NCBI GenBank assembly: GCA_024362935.1
Contig: JANCRA010000114.1
Span: 744,001 to 808,000 of the forward strand
Direction: 5' to 3'
Source: Setophaga petechia
Lineage: Eukaryota > Chordata > Aves > Passeriformes > Parulidae
Length of the DNA stretch: 64,000 bases
The translations under genes were made by a program, and so were the position numbers. This document shows positions 34,506 through 45,293 of this stretch, in pieces. The notes beneath the pieces were generated by a model that worked only from the letters and a program-made list of their open reading frames with translations, was not told the DNA's origin and did not search any database. Each line of letters opens with the position of its first letter. Position 1 is the first letter of the stretch.

Positions 34506-35291
34506 ATGGGTCAGGGAAAAAGTAAGTTCCTTGACCCAGGGTCTGCGCATTGTGTGAACAATCCGCAGGAGTTTCAGGTATCTGGGAACCGTGAGGGGGA
34601 TTCTCAGGAAGGGAGCGTTCCTCAGGACAGCCCGCTGGGGATGATGATACAGTTTTTGGATGAATGGGAACCCTGAAGAGGAAAAAAACAAGGAATTCAA
34701 AAGACAGTGCCTACGGGACATAACATAGGAAAAGCTTTGAGTGAACATCAGAAAAAATATGAGTCCCCAGCAGAATGGTTAGAAAGATTAAAAAGAGACT
34801 TGCAATTATATTCAGGTATAGATACTGATACTGCAGTAGGGCAGGTTTTGTTAAAAACTCAGTTTGTGATGAGATCTTGGGGTGACATTAGGAGGAAGCT
34901 GGAAAAATTAGAAGACTGGCAGGACAGGGGACTTCAAGAGTTACTGAGAGAAGCACAAAGGGTGTTTGTAAGGAGAAATAAGAAAAAGCTGAAAACAGAT
35001 GCCAGAATTTTAGTGGCGGCAGTTCAAGAAATGCAGGCAGCTTTGAATACAGAAAAATTTGCAGGGAAAAACAAACAGCAGAGGTCAGGCTCTATTTTTA
35101 GGAATACAAGACCTGTGTGTTTTTCCCGCCACAAGAAAGGGCACTTAAAAAATTCTTGCCCTACCTTAAAGTGTGCAAGACCTACCTGTTTTTATTGTCA
35201 TAAAATGGGCACCTGCAAAAATATTGCAGAAAGAAACAGCAAGATGAGAAAACTTCTCACAAGAATCAGAGAGGTCAGGAGTTCTGTTTAA
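34506..35291 (+). pseudogene. ERV-C gag, internally deleted
   Basis: The start ATG at 34506 opens with MGQGKSK, a myristoylation-type N-terminus, and ends at a TGA at 34674. From about 34700 another frame runs to 35291 and carries the C-terminal capsid region (ESPAEWLERLKRDLQLYSG, SWGDIRRKLEKLEDWQ), which is strongly gammaretrovirus-like. Two Cys-His boxes follow (CFSRHKKGHLKNSC, CFYCHKMGTCKNIA), both lacking required ligands. Compared with ERV-D gag about 300 residues are missing, so this is a pseudogene. Confidence 0.87.
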
Positions 35292-35713
35292 TGAAGAGGA
35301 CCGAAATGCAACCAGAAGAGCCCTTGATAAAGCTAAAAATAGGTCCTCAGAGCGAGCAAGTTTTATTTTTAGTAGATACAGGAGTTTCTCGGTCTACTGT
35401 TAAAAAATTACCCCAAGGATGTGAGATAAGTCGTGAGCGAGTTTCAGTAATCGGAATTACGAGAGAGGCTTTCTCTGTTCCTATAATTAAAGAGGTGCAA
35501 ATTGAAATAGATGACAAATTTGGAGTAAATGATTTATTGTTGATACCAGAGGCGGAGAATAATTTGTTAGGCAGAGATTTAATAATAGCCTTAAATTTAC
35601 AGATAAAACCCTGTAAAGGAAAACTTAAAATTTATTCTTTAACTGAAGAAGACAATCTGGAAATTAATGATATGGGTTGGCATTCAGGTGAAGTGGGAAA
35701 AATCCTGGGGTAA
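35291..35713 (+). CDS. ERV-C protease-like open frame
   Basis: A 140-codon open frame starting with ATG that overlaps the gag stop (TAATG). It contains LFLVDTGVSRST (active-site DTG) near codons 28-39 and the flap-side motif NNLLGRDLI near codon 90, as in retroviral aspartic proteases. ERV-D has the same protein in frame with gag behind a UAG. Here the frame differs, which implies a frameshift mutation upstream. The tail after about codon 115 leads into a deletion that removed RT. Confidence 0.82.
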   Translation: MKRTEMQPEEPLIKLKIGPQSEQVLFLVDTGVSRSTVKKLPQGCEISRERVSVIGITREAFSVPIIKEVQIEIDDKFGVNDLLLIPEAENNLLGRDLIIALNLQIKPCKGKLKIYSLTEEDNLEINDMGWHSGEVGKILG

Positions 35714-36600
35714 AGGAGTCTGGTCCCCTTAGTCCCTCTTGGTCAGCACAAGCCTGTGAACTTTATGCATTACTCTGTGCATTATTAATACTAAAAGGGC
35801 AAGAAGGGACTATTTATGTGGACTCCAAATATGCTTTTAGTGTAGTAAATACTTTTAGAAAAATTTGGAAGGAAAGGAGACTTATAAATACTCAAGGGAA
35901 AGTGTTAGTACATAGGAGATTGATAATTCAGATACTTGAAGCTTTAAAAGGCTCAAAGAAAATAGCAGTAGTTCATGTAAAGGGAAACCAGAGAGGGAGG
36001 GATATCAGAGTCAGAGGGAATAATCTGGCCGACAAAGAAGCAAAAAGACAGTGACCTTAAGAAAAAGAGATACTGAAATCATGACCTTACACGAAACAGA
36101 CATTCAGCAGGAGACACTTTCCCTTTCACTAGCAAAATAGGCAGCTGTAAAGAAATTAGGAGCAACATTTAAGGAGGGAAAGTAGATTTTTTCCTGACGG
36201 CAGGATCATGATGCCAAAACCAGTGGCATGTTAGATCTCAGATAACTTGCATAGACGGACACACTGAGGAACAAGAGACCTTTGTGATCACTTTTTAAAA
36301 TTTTATGGGTGTATAAGGATATTTGAAATTGGAAAACAAATTACCCAGGGAGTGTCACACCTGTCAAAAGGTAAATAAGAAAATGTTAAAGACCCCTCCC
36401 TCTGGAGGATGAAAAACAGCCTACAGGCTATTTGAAAAGATCCAAGTTGATTTTACAAAATTGCCTAAAGTGGGTCGGTGGAAATATTTTTTAGTTATAA
36501 TAGATCAATTGACTCAGTGAGTTGAAGCATTTCCAGCAGCTCGGGCTACAGCTCAAATGGTGGCTAAAATATTGTTGAAACATATATTTCCAAGAATGTG
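35714..36600 (+). pseudogene. ERV-C RNase H C-terminus and integrase N-half
   Basis: Directly after protease the sequence continues in another frame with the RNase H C-terminal half (ACELYALLCAL, IYVDSKYAFSVVN, NNLADKEAKRQ) up to 36054. The first Asp motif and all RT are absent, so about 2 kb of pol is deleted near 35710. Integrase follows in shifting frames. Its core start is readable near 36460-36598 (KYFLVIIDQLTQ with the first catalytic Asp, then WVEAFPAARATAQMVAKILL) before it stops near 36600. The rest of integrase is missing. Confidence 0.8.
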
Positions 36601-36691
36601 ATAATATGGTGAGATTTAAGTTGATCTTTATTAACCCTGATTTATTAAGAAGGAATTAGGCATCCTGGAGTGGCTGCTGACCGCAATTCAC

Positions 36692-37347
36692 ATGAGCTCA
36701 GAGGCAGAAGAACGCCGGTGGAAAAAGAATAAAAGACTCTGAATCAGTGGGAACGGCCTAAAAGGATCGAAGATCTCCTCCAGGGTCACCCACCAGCAAC
36801 ATTATTAGAATTAATTACAGAACTGCAATTCCAGAAACTGAATTTGATAACACCTGTTGTTGAAAGAGTGCCGAGACAAGTAAAACGTTGGGAGTACAGT
36901 GGACATGGTTTAGAGTGTCATCCATGGATATGTATTGTTTGCACACTTTGCTTTAACTCATGGTGTAGAGTAACTGAGAGGGAAGAGAAGGAGAGAAAAT
37001 TGATTTGCTGGTTTTGCTATGGTTATGTATTTAGCCAGCTAACTATAGAACACATCGCTAATGATTTTTTTGGAATACTTTTGAGATTGGGAGACAGGAC
37101 CCTTCCAGCAGCCATTAGATTAATAGAGAATTTAGATCAATTGGTTCTTGCTTTATTGGCTGTAGCACAAATAAGAGAACGAGCAGTTCATAAGATTATA
37201 GACCAATGTCTCATAACCAATAGTTGTTGTGGAGAAGTCTATACACCACAGCACAGGCGCATTCCAGGGGCACATTGGCACCACGAGTGTGCGTGTTGGA
37301 GGCAGCAATTTCATGAACTCCCCGCCCTTGAAGCAGAAGATAATTAG
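36692..37347 (+). CDS. ERV-C Cys-rich open frame between pol and env, unknown
   Basis: An open frame runs without a stop from 36733 to 37347 (about 204 codons) but has no ATG of its own. An ATG at 36692 opens a short Glu/Lys-rich frame ending at a TGA near 36740, one frame off, so a single frameshift may separate an old start from the body. The product is Cys- and His-rich: a cluster with C-x4-C-x2-C-x2-C-x4-C spacing (CHPWICIVCTLCFNSWC), then CWFC about 15 residues later, a Leu-rich helix-like middle, NSCCG, and HWHHECACW near the end. I do not recognise it. It could be an accessory gene, an alternative env leader exon, or captured sequence. ERV-D has no counterpart in this place. Confidence 0.45.
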
Positions 37348-37437
37348 TTAAATCTTATTGTGGTTGGCATATCCCTGAAATTCTGGAAATTATAGTTTTA
37401 TAGTGTTCTGGCCTAACCTTTTCCCTGTTCTTTTCAT

Positions 37438-38376
37438 TTGAATTATCACTTCCTAATCAGCCAGAACTGGGAAATGGCATTTAAAAGGGGACAAGCAAAC
37501 TCTGTGAGGCTATGGGTGCCAAGGAAATTAAAAGCACCAGTGACTAGATCCCGAGATACTACCTTTGCTACCAAGAAGACTGGCATTTCGGCCCTTGGTG
37601 CAACCCAAGGGGCCTTGAGAAAGGTAGAAAAGTAGATTTCCTGAGGATTATTTTCACTGTGTTTTTTCTGGTACCCTGGACGATTGGCCAAAGCCAGAAA
37701 GCCACACTAGACAGAGTTTCGGCAATGAAAAAGCAAACAGGGCAAAAACCAAGTCCCAGCAATTTCAATATTTGTGACTATTGCAATCACCCTGTGTGGA
37801 TTAAGGACAAGATGGGATCTGTATTTGTGATACACTCGTATGTTAGTTCTGTCTGCTACAATCACAGCGGCTTTATACATGTTTGTGTTAAAGAAAGAAA
37901 GATGTATTGGACAGGGAAAAATTTGGAATATAATGGACGAGCTCCTTATCCCCATGGTAATCAGATTTCCCCTCAATATAAAAGGTTCTTTTGTTTTGAA
38001 AGAGATGATAATGGAAAGGGTCCAAGTATAGGCATGGGAAACCAGGCACTAAAAGAAAAATGGAAAGAGAAAATGAAAGAAGAAAAGGAAACAAAAAGAA
38101 ATAGAGAAAAGAACAGGAGAAGAGTCAAAGGAATTGGCTGAATTGTATAAACAGCTAAAACAGCACTACCAAGATTGGGACCTGCCAGCCTTGAATAAGA
38201 ATTTGTTTGTGAGATTGATGCAAGAGATTGCTACAGAATTGGGATTATCCAAATTTTGGATTTGTGGAGGTCTAAAAATGGCTGAAAGATGACCATGGAA
38301 AGGTGAGAGCTTAGCTGCAGAACAATTTCTAAAATGGAACCATACCAAAATCTCTGGAACATTGAAGAGACCTGAA
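37438..38376 (+). pseudogene. ERV-C env, N-terminal part (broken)
   Basis: A hydrophobic signal-like stretch (FLRIIFTVFFLVPWTIG) lies at about 37638-37690 in the frame that stays open to 38141. It is followed by surface-subunit-like sequence with spaced Cys (ICDYCNHP, CYNHSGFIHVC). After 38141 the homologous text moves to another frame, has an in-frame TGA near 38289, and joins the next env part at 38379. Confidence 0.65.
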
Positions 38377-38378
38377 GG

Positions 38379-39482
38379 ATGGATTTTAAGCATCAAGTAA
38401 TTGGAATCATATGTATAACTCGAGAAGGAAAGAAATTTAATAAAGTAGTGAGGTATACTCCTTATGAATACACATTAGCGGTCAATGTGGATAATTGTTC
38501 AAAAGTTTGGCAATCTGAAACCCCTGTTGGATATTGGGGACCAATAAAAGAAATAAATTGTGAATGGGATGAACAGATTAATTTATGCTGGTACAGAGGT
38601 CCTGGAGCTAACCCCTACCAATCCATCAACAGCCTGAAGCCTTATTGGGAACAACCAGAGAAAACTGATAAGAAATGGAAAGCCCCAGATGGGATATATT
38701 GGATTTGTGAGCAACAAGCATACAGTGAGTTACCTCAAAAATGGGGAAGAACCTGTACTTTGGGAATAATACAGCCCTCCTTCTTTGTTCTACTGAGGTC
38801 TAGGAGCAATGTGCTAGGAACTCCACTGCATGAAACTCTGCAGTAGAATAAAAGAGATTTGAATTTCAACTTTCCAACAGCAGGAGGGAACCAAAAATGG
38901 GGGGAGGACAAATGGCCTGCAGAACGAATTATAGCATATTATAACTCAGCAACATGGGCTCAAGATGGGTCATGGGGATATAGGACCCCAATTTACCTGT
39001 TAAATCGAATAATAAGGCTCCAAGCAGTAGTGGAGGTGGTGTCAAATCATAGCTCTGGTGCCTTAAAAATGTTGGCCAAGCAATATACACAAATACAAGC
39101 ATTTGTGTACCAAAACAGGATGGCCCTAGACTATCTGTTAGCAGAAGAAGGAGGAGTTTGTGGGAGATTTAATGAATCCGAGTGCTGTGTAGAAATTGAT
39201 TATGGGGAAGCTATCACAGAACTTGCGGAGGAAATTAAAAGAGTGGCTCATGTGCCAGTACAAAAGTGGAATCCAATCTTGAAAGCAGATTGGTGGAATA
39301 ACCTCTTTGGAGGTGTTTGGTGGAAAAAGTTAGGGTTCATGTTGTTATGTTTAATTGTGGGACTTTTGTTTCTGCCTTGTATGATTCCGTGTTTTATTAG
39401 GCTGATTCACTCAGTGATCCAGGGGATGCAGATTACAACAATGTCTCTAGATTCAGAATCAGTAGAAAAAGGAAAACCATAA
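38379..39482 (+). pseudogene. ERV-C env, surface C-terminus and transmembrane subunit
   Basis: One frame is open from 38379 to 39482 except for a single TAG at 38844-38846. Before the stop is the surface-subunit C-terminus (WICEQQAYSELPQKWG, GTPLHETL). After it, a basic pair leads into the transmembrane subunit: LLNRIIRLQAVVEV, a heptad-like region (IQAFVYQNRMALDYLLAEEGG), and the disulfide motif CGRFNESECC (CX7CC). WWNNLFGG and a membrane anchor (FMLLCLIVGLLFLPCMI) follow, then a ~35-residue tail. The layout is that of gamma-type Env. The stop falls close to where the subunit cleavage site should be. Confidence 0.85.
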
Positions 39483-39741
39483 ACTATCATGGTACTGACA
39501 GCTAAATCGACCCGTGTTAAGGAACAAGGACCTAAAAAGATTGAAATAGACCAAGAAATGCTAACCAAATTTGAAAGAGAGTGTGAAAGACTAGAGGCAG
39601 TAATAGAAATGCTGGAAAAGTTTGAAGTTGAAAACAGACAACGAAAAAAAAAATCTAAATTTTGAAAAATATAAAGGATATCAGAGCATAGCTTTTTAAT
39701 CAAGCATGAATCATAATGATCAAGAAGAGAAATGGGGGATT
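39483..39741 (+). other. ERV-C 3' untranslated region and polypurine tract
   Basis: About 260 bp between env and the 3' LTR, ending AGAAGAGAAATGGGGGATT, a purine-rich plus-strand priming site. An A-rich stretch is at 39640-39670. No further gene is seen. Confidence 0.8.
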
Positions 39742-40482
39742 TGTGATAAATAGGTATGATTTGTGCTGATAAAATTGAAACAATAATCAATATTAGTACA
39801 GTAATTATATTAATTATTATATTAATTGGTAATAATAAAATTAGTTAAAAGTGGTAATGCCAAAGAAGAGAGGGAGAGGAGGGGCTCCACCCCCCCTCCC
39901 GGCAGATGTTCACAAGGACAGGAGGAAAGAAGCTGAAGATATAGTTGCTAAAAATGAGTAGAAAGGAAGCAAAACCTGGTTGGGTCCCAGAAAATGCTAA
40001 TTATAAGGGATTTATTGCCTTGATATGTAGATATAGTGATATGTTAGTCTTGGCTTACATTGTACTGGCTTGGTGCGCCTGTGTAACCCAAAGGTGAATT
40101 AAAGGACACAGAGGAAGACTACGAAATCTTCATCAGACGACCCCCAAAAGTACTTGTGCAACCACCAAACCGAGTGGTGGCGCATGCGCGGTAAAGGTGA
40201 TAATGAGGGCAGAGATAGAAATACGACGAACCAAAAATGGGAAGAGATGGTATTAACCCATGGCATATAAGGGGGTAATTTTTACTTGGCAAGCTTGTAC
40301 GTGAGGTGGCAAGGGTCCCAGAGCCCTGCACTCCGTACCCCGCGGTTATCTTTTGCTTATGTGCTATTATTGGAACCAAATTATCCCTTATTTATATATT
40401 TTCTGAACTATTTAATTGAAATTGCTGTTATCTCAAATATTGTTTGGTTTTTTTATGAAGGGATAATTGGGCAAACATAACA
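39742..40482 (+). repeat. ERV-C 3' LTR
   Basis: Starts TGTGATAAATAGGTATG and ends AACATAACA, 741 bp, with a few percent difference from the 5' LTR by eye. The tandem 15-bp duplication of the 5' LTR is collapsed here. Confidence 0.9.
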
Positions 40483-40680
40483 TTAGTAATAAATGAATTT
40501 CATATCTCTAAGCTAAGCCTGTTTTTCCCAGGACAATATTTGATGAGTGATCTCACCCAGTCCTTATCTCAACCCATGAACCCTTCATTAAATTTTCTCT
40601 GTCCAGCTGCAGAGGGGAGTGAGTGAGCAGCCCACATGGATGCCTGGCATTTGGCCTGGCTCAACCCACCACACCTTGGT
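40483..40680 (+). other. Short flank, unassigned
   Basis: Sequence between ERV-C and R1 with AAGCCTGTTTTTCCCAGG and GGCCTGGCTCAACCCACCAC. It looks like a remnant of a dispersed avian repeat, but I cannot name it. Confidence 0.4.
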
Positions 40681-41515
40681 ACCACAGGCTCACAATGGAC
40701 CCTTGCTTCTATGGGGTCTCATTGGTTCCATGCGGCCCTGCAGGGCCACTTAATTCAACAAGGCCCCAAAGTTTCACAATGCTCTCCAGGATTCCATGAG
40801 GCCCTGCAATGTCAAAGTGGACCTTTGGATCCATGGGGGCCCACAGTGTCACAATGGGCTCTTGTGGTTCTACAGATTCACAATGGCCCCTCGGATCCAT
40901 GTGTCCTGCACAGTTCCATGAATCCTTAATTCCATGGGGTCCTGTTGTGTCACAGTGGTCTCCTTGGTTTCATGGTGCCACAGTTGCCATAATTTCCTGG
41001 TATCACAACTGCCCTTGGATCCCAAGAGGCCCCACAGTGTGACAATGGCCCCTTGCTTCCATGACTCCCTGTAGTGTCACAATGGTGTCCATGATTCCAT
41101 CAGGCCCTGCAGTGTCACCATGGACACTTGGTTCAATGACACTCCACAATGTCACTGTGGCCCCTTGGTTCCACAGAGCCCCACTGTGTCACTGTGGTCT
41201 CTTTGGTTCCAAGGCTCAGAAGTGCCAGAATGACCCTTTGGTTCCAGCAGGCCTTGAAGTTTCCAAATGGTCTCCATGGTTTCATGAGTAGCCCCTGTGT
41301 CACAAGAGACTCTTGCTTCCCTCAAGTTCTTCAGTGTCACAATGGGCCCTTGGTTCCACGAGGTTTGGTAGAGTCACAATTGACTCCTTGGTTCCATGAG
41401 TCCCTGCTGTGTCACAATGCCCATGGTTCCATGAGTTTCCATGGTGTCACCACGGTCTCCTTGGATCCCCAGTGTCACCATGGTCTCCTTGGTACCACCC
41501 AGGCCTTGTAACAAG
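40681..41515 (+). repeat. R1 satellite array
   Basis: About 20 units of the ~38-bp repeat in plus orientation, as at 22340-23520. It is separated from the other satellite blocks by ERV-C, so the satellite domain once extended to here. Confidence 0.9.
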
Positions 41516-41961
41516 AGATACTGAGCCACTTTGTGCCTTAGATGAAAGGCTGCAGACCTCATGGTTGTGAGGTTGTGTCACTGATAAACAAAAACCACCT
41601 GAATCTGAACACCAAATATCATCTCAAGTACCTTCAATCCCAGCCTCAACAGAGGCAGAAAATACAATCAGAGATTCCACAGTAAATCAAAAACAGGGAC
41701 CATATTTTGAATGCAGGCAAAATGCATTCAAGTGCATTCAAATGCACTCGATATGATGGGGAGGTGATGATCCCCTATTCCAAGAGTGAACTTAAGAAGG
41801 GCTGACTATGGAAGGAACTACAGAGAACCACAATATAAGAAAAGCAGGTGGCACAGGTAATTCTGGGATAGGGAGACCAGAAAGCAAGAGCAGATGAGCC
41901 AGTGCAGTCGCCACCAAGAAGATCACGTTCACACGCTGTGGGCAGCAACCCCCTCAGGCCG
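41516..41961 (+). other. Unassigned sequence
   Basis: No gene, repeat unit or element boundary recognised. It contains a short internal repeat of AAATGCATTCAAGTGCATTC near 41720-41740. Confidence 0.4.
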
Positions 41962-42460
41962 TGTCACGATCCCCTGGTGCAAGGGGGGTCACGATGGTTC
42001 GTGTTACTGATCTCAGAGTGCAGAGACACACAGCAGGGGACTTTCAGTATTCATCCAAACAAATGCACCTTTGCCCACAGCAGATGGAATAGAAGGATTA
42101 GAAATGAGATAAAGGATAGAGAGACAGAGAAAAGGAGTGGGGGAATAGCTACCAACAGAGAGATGAAATCCTCGTGGTCCGGCCAATAGATCTGTCTGGT
42201 CACGTCGGGGAGAGTCTCAAAGTCTTTGGTTAACTCAGGGGTCTTTTATAATCTACTGCCGGGAGGGGAGCAGGACAGCACATGGAGGGAACAGTGGAGA
42301 ATAAATCCTTTGGGAACAGGTACAGACAGTCCAGTTCTGAACAGCACAAACCGGTGCCAGCAGTGAGCAGGGCCCGTTGTTTCAGGACTGGTTCCTATGG
42401 AAACATCCCGCTGCCTATGGCAGACATCCCGCTCCAGTCAGGCCAGCACCCCTGGGTTAG
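41962..42460 (-). mobile_element. Probable solo LTR
   Basis: On the minus strand there is a TATA-like TATAAAAGAC at 42250-42241, and an LTR-like end GGGGATCGTGACA at 41962. The text resembles a common passerine LTR as I remember it. The left (5') end is not resolved and no target duplication was found. Confidence 0.5.
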
Positions 42461-42516
42461 AATTTGAAGGGTCTCAGTCTCAGTCCTTGGGGAGGGCTTC
42501 AATCTCCATCCTTGAT

Positions 42517-43904
42517 GGGGCTATGAGGCAGATAAGGCATCTTTGGATCATCTCTTACAGACTGATATCCTGAAACATTAAAATAATTATGCATTTCCCC
42601 TGAAAAACAAGATTTACTGAATTAATAAAATTATAATGATTTTTCTTACTTATAATAGTATTATTCTATATTTGCATTGCCAAATTTTAGTATTTATATT
42701 AGAAAGTGTTATGAATAAGAAGCTTGACTAGGCCAAAATTCAAGCAGTAATCAATTTATTATTTAATATGGTAAAGTATGAGCAATACAGCACTGGGTAC
42801 AGTGGGGGAAGTTTTCCCCCCAACTGCACACCGATAATTGATGGTTATAGGTATTTATAGGGGTACTCATCAGTTTTTTCCAGCAGTTTCTATGTAAAAT
42901 TTTTCTCATCAGCAATTTTTATTCCAAATTATTACATCACAATTCTATACACTATTGTGATTTTAAATTCTCAGGATGTATCTCAAAAGGAGTATCCCCA
43001 GATGGTGCTGGTCCAGTTTCCGAAAGAAGAAAGATGAATCCCATCTGGTGGAGACCAGCTCCCCAGATGTGAGTTCCACCTTTTAATTGAAGAGACTATA
43101 AATCTCATAACAGTGATGTCCAGCTTCCCTTTGGTTGAAACCATAAACCCTTGAGGTGATGTTCATCTTCCTTTCTCAAGCTGTTTTTCTCTGCTTCAAT
43201 AAGGTGTGAGATAAGCATATTTCCTTTATATATATTCCAAAGCTATAGTTTCAAGGATACAAGTAATATTCTAAAATTGTACTTCCAAACGTTATTATTG
43301 CATAGCTCTTTAAGGATTAACTACAAGCAAAAAGCAACATCCTTAATACTTTAATTCCAATGCTCCTAAATCAATCAGGGTCAATTGCAAACAAAATATA
43401 GGTTCAAAGGCCTTTTTCCATGTTTATTTTCCTCAGTTATTATTAGAATTCACAGTTCTCCCACTGTTGAGGCCCACAAATTTTGCATTCACAAATATAC
43501 ACATTGCCTATTTGTACCTGACACGAAACACAGCTTTGTATTTCACAAAAGTCCATACCTTTTTAGCAAGAAAAAAATTTATTGGTCATTGGTTCTAAGT
43601 AACACAATTCCCTTCATTAACTCATTGAGCTGTGTGGCTGTCGATTTCTCCTTCCTTATGCTAATTAGTCCTATCTGAAATCCTTTTGTCATCTTTTTTA
43701 TCATTTTCACAGACAGAGTAAAAGGGGCCACTTCGGGGTCCGCGGAGAACTTTCTGGGGCACATTTGGGGCACTTTTAGGGTCTGGGGAGGGAATTCAAA
43801 GAGAAGTTGAACGTCTGGAGGACACTTGGGGCAGCCGGGTGGGCACTTGGAGGGGCACTCAGGGATTCTGAGGGACAGCTCCGTGTCCGGGGACGAACTC
43901 AGGG
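42517..43904 (+). repeat. Duplicated flank, copy 1 (interrupted by an LTR)
   Basis: 42517-42706 and 43548-43904 together match 54541-55070: GAGGCAGAT...CATCTCTTACAGACTGA, TTATTGGTCATTGGTTCTAAG, AGGGGCCACTTCGGGGTCCG and AGGGACAG...GTCCGGGG. Copy 1 is split by an 841-bp LTR and ends at the start of ERV-D. No gene; the 97-codon frame at 43385-43678 spans the LTR boundary and is incidental. Confidence 0.85.
42707..43547 (-). mobile_element. Solo LTR with 4-bp target duplication
   Basis: The 841-bp element begins TGTTATGAATAAG and ends GTATTTCACA on the plus strand and is flanked by AAAG (42703-42706 and 43548-43551). The duplicate segment at 54725-54740 lacks it and shows the empty site. On the minus strand a TATAAATACC box (42859-42850) and an AATAAA signal (42760-42755) lie in the right order, so its transcription sense is minus. 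Confidence 0.85.
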
Positions 43905-44554
43905 TGTTATGAACTGAGTTTTGTTTAGTTTTTTATCAGTGGAAAAAACTGAGTTATGGACTGGAGTTGCTGAGGCAGAGCTGCTGGCCAGGGTTACTTG
44001 TTATGTTAACTATAAGTCGTTAGAGTTGATAGTTCTCTTTGTATCACTTAACGACCTAGCCAGGGCAGGTAGAAAGCCCTACTTTTGTGTTGCTGGGGAG
44101 GAGAAAAGAATTACAATATGTAGATTTTGAGAAACCCACTGCACCATGGGACGTATTGAACTTATAAAAACCCCAAAACCAACGAGCCAAATATAAAATT
44201 GAAGAATTAGAATGATTCGTGGATGTGGGGAGTGGAGTGCTGGACCGGCAGAGATGTAGAGGAGACCTTAGTGCCCCCTCGCCCTGACTAAAAAGAAGCT
44301 GCCTGGGACCGGGACCTGGAGCTGGGAAGCAGGGAAAAGCGAGAAATACCGGGGTCCCGCCCTAGACGTTCCTGTGAGGATCGGACCCCTGGCTCTGCCC
44401 CTTAGTGGACAAAGCTGCATATCCTCCTCCTCTGAGCCACGCTGGGAAGAAGACGGAGACGGCCGCCTCGTCGAACTTCCTAATCCTGAGCTGATCCCTT
44501 TAATAAAGGCGTTAAAAGGAGAATAAAACTCCTGCCCTGTTGAGTTTTATTTCA
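43905..44554 (+). repeat. ERV-D 5' LTR
   Basis: Starts TGTTATGAAC and ends GAGTTTTATTTCA. A TATA-like CTTATAAAAACC is near 44161 and an AATAAA signal at about 44523, 30 bp before the end. The second half (44250-44480) is CG-containing, so the promoter-proximal R-U5 part is GC-rich. Confidence 0.92.
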
Positions 44555-44556
44555 GC

Positions 44557-44574
44557 TGGGGGCTCGTCCGGGAT
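44557..44574 (+). other. ERV-D primer binding site, tRNA-Pro
   Basis: TGGGGGCTCGTCCGGGAT is the exact classical tRNA-Pro primer site used by murine leukaemia-type gammaretroviruses, two bases after the LTR. Confidence 0.95.
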
Positions 44575-45293
44575 CGCCACGCCTGCAGAGGACACCAGGA
44601 CCGGCCATCTTGGACCTCGAGGATAGCTGGCAATCAGGACCAGAGAAGAAGATCGGCTCAGGACGAGTGACGCAGAGGAGCACCGGATTGGTGAGAACTA
44701 TCCGGTGACGGGCGAGGGAGACGAGTGAGTGTGTGTATGAGTGAGACGGAGGCCGGCAGCTCGGACTTCCGAAGCGATTGTGGACCCCTCAGTACCGCGT
44801 TTCTGGACTCCTGCGAAGGGGCCAGCCGGGAACAGGGGGAAGCGTGTGGAATTGGCGTGAGTGAGTCGTCTCCTAAGGGGGAAATAGGGCACCCCCCCCT
44901 CCGGGCGTGCGGAGGAAATAGTGTATGAGTGGCACGGCACCCCAAAGGTTCTGATGAAGGTTGTCAGGCAGATTGTAAGTCCCGAGAAGGATTCGGGCAA
45001 CCTCACAAGCCCTGCAGGCATATTAAGTCCTGGCGTAGGAGGCCAGGCGCAAATCCCAGCGAAAGCTCGGTAGGCTGGGGATTTGTTGCATATTAAGTCC
45101 TGGCGAAGGAGGCCAGGCACAAATCCCAGCGAAGGCTCGGTAGGCTGGGGATTTGTTTTTAAGTCCTGATACGGTGTTGGAAGCTTGGGCACACTATACA
45201 TCAGGCAGTGTTTACAGCATAAAGTCCTGAGCTTCAGGCAGCTAAATTTTTTGAGATTACCTGTCGGTAGAGACACTTTTGAGATCTGAAGAG
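44575..45293 (+). other. ERV-D leader with tandem double-hairpin repeat
   Basis: A 719-base leader. At about 45019-45088 and 45089-45158 a ~70-bp unit is repeated in tandem (GCATATTAAGTCCTGGCG...). Each unit holds two potential stems: CCTGGC/GCCAGG and AAATCCCAGC/GCTGGGGATTT. A third, partial TTAAGTCCTGA copy starts near 45159. The position between primer site and gag is where gammaretroviral packaging and dimerisation signals lie. The stretch 44755-44880 is shared with the ERV-C leader. Confidence 0.75.

Larger units (their letters stand above)
32930..40482 (+). mobile_element. ERV-C, gammaretrovirus-like provirus, tRNA-Phe primed, deleted
   Basis: A 7.55-kb provirus with LTRs of 755 and 741 bp, a tRNA-Phe primer site, a truncated gag, protease, part of RNase H, part of integrase, an unassigned Cys-rich open frame and a decayed env. 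RT is missing entirely and integrase stops after its first catalytic Asp. Capsid and env text closely resembles ERV-D, so the two belong to one lineage. No clear target-site duplication. Confidence 0.9.

Noticed and set aside
34707..35291. Treating ERV-C gag C-terminal frame as an intact gene
   Set aside because: It opens at a GTG, lacks matrix and most of capsid, and both zinc knuckles have lost ligands.
32920..40490. Target-site duplication for ERV-C
   Set aside because: Left GCCAT and right TTAGT differ. Shifting the LTR border by one or two bases did not give a convincing match.
45279..45293. Upstream TTG start for ERV-D gag
   Set aside because: The ATG at 45294 gives the myristoylation-type MGG start expected of Gag. 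The upstream in-frame TTG would bury it.
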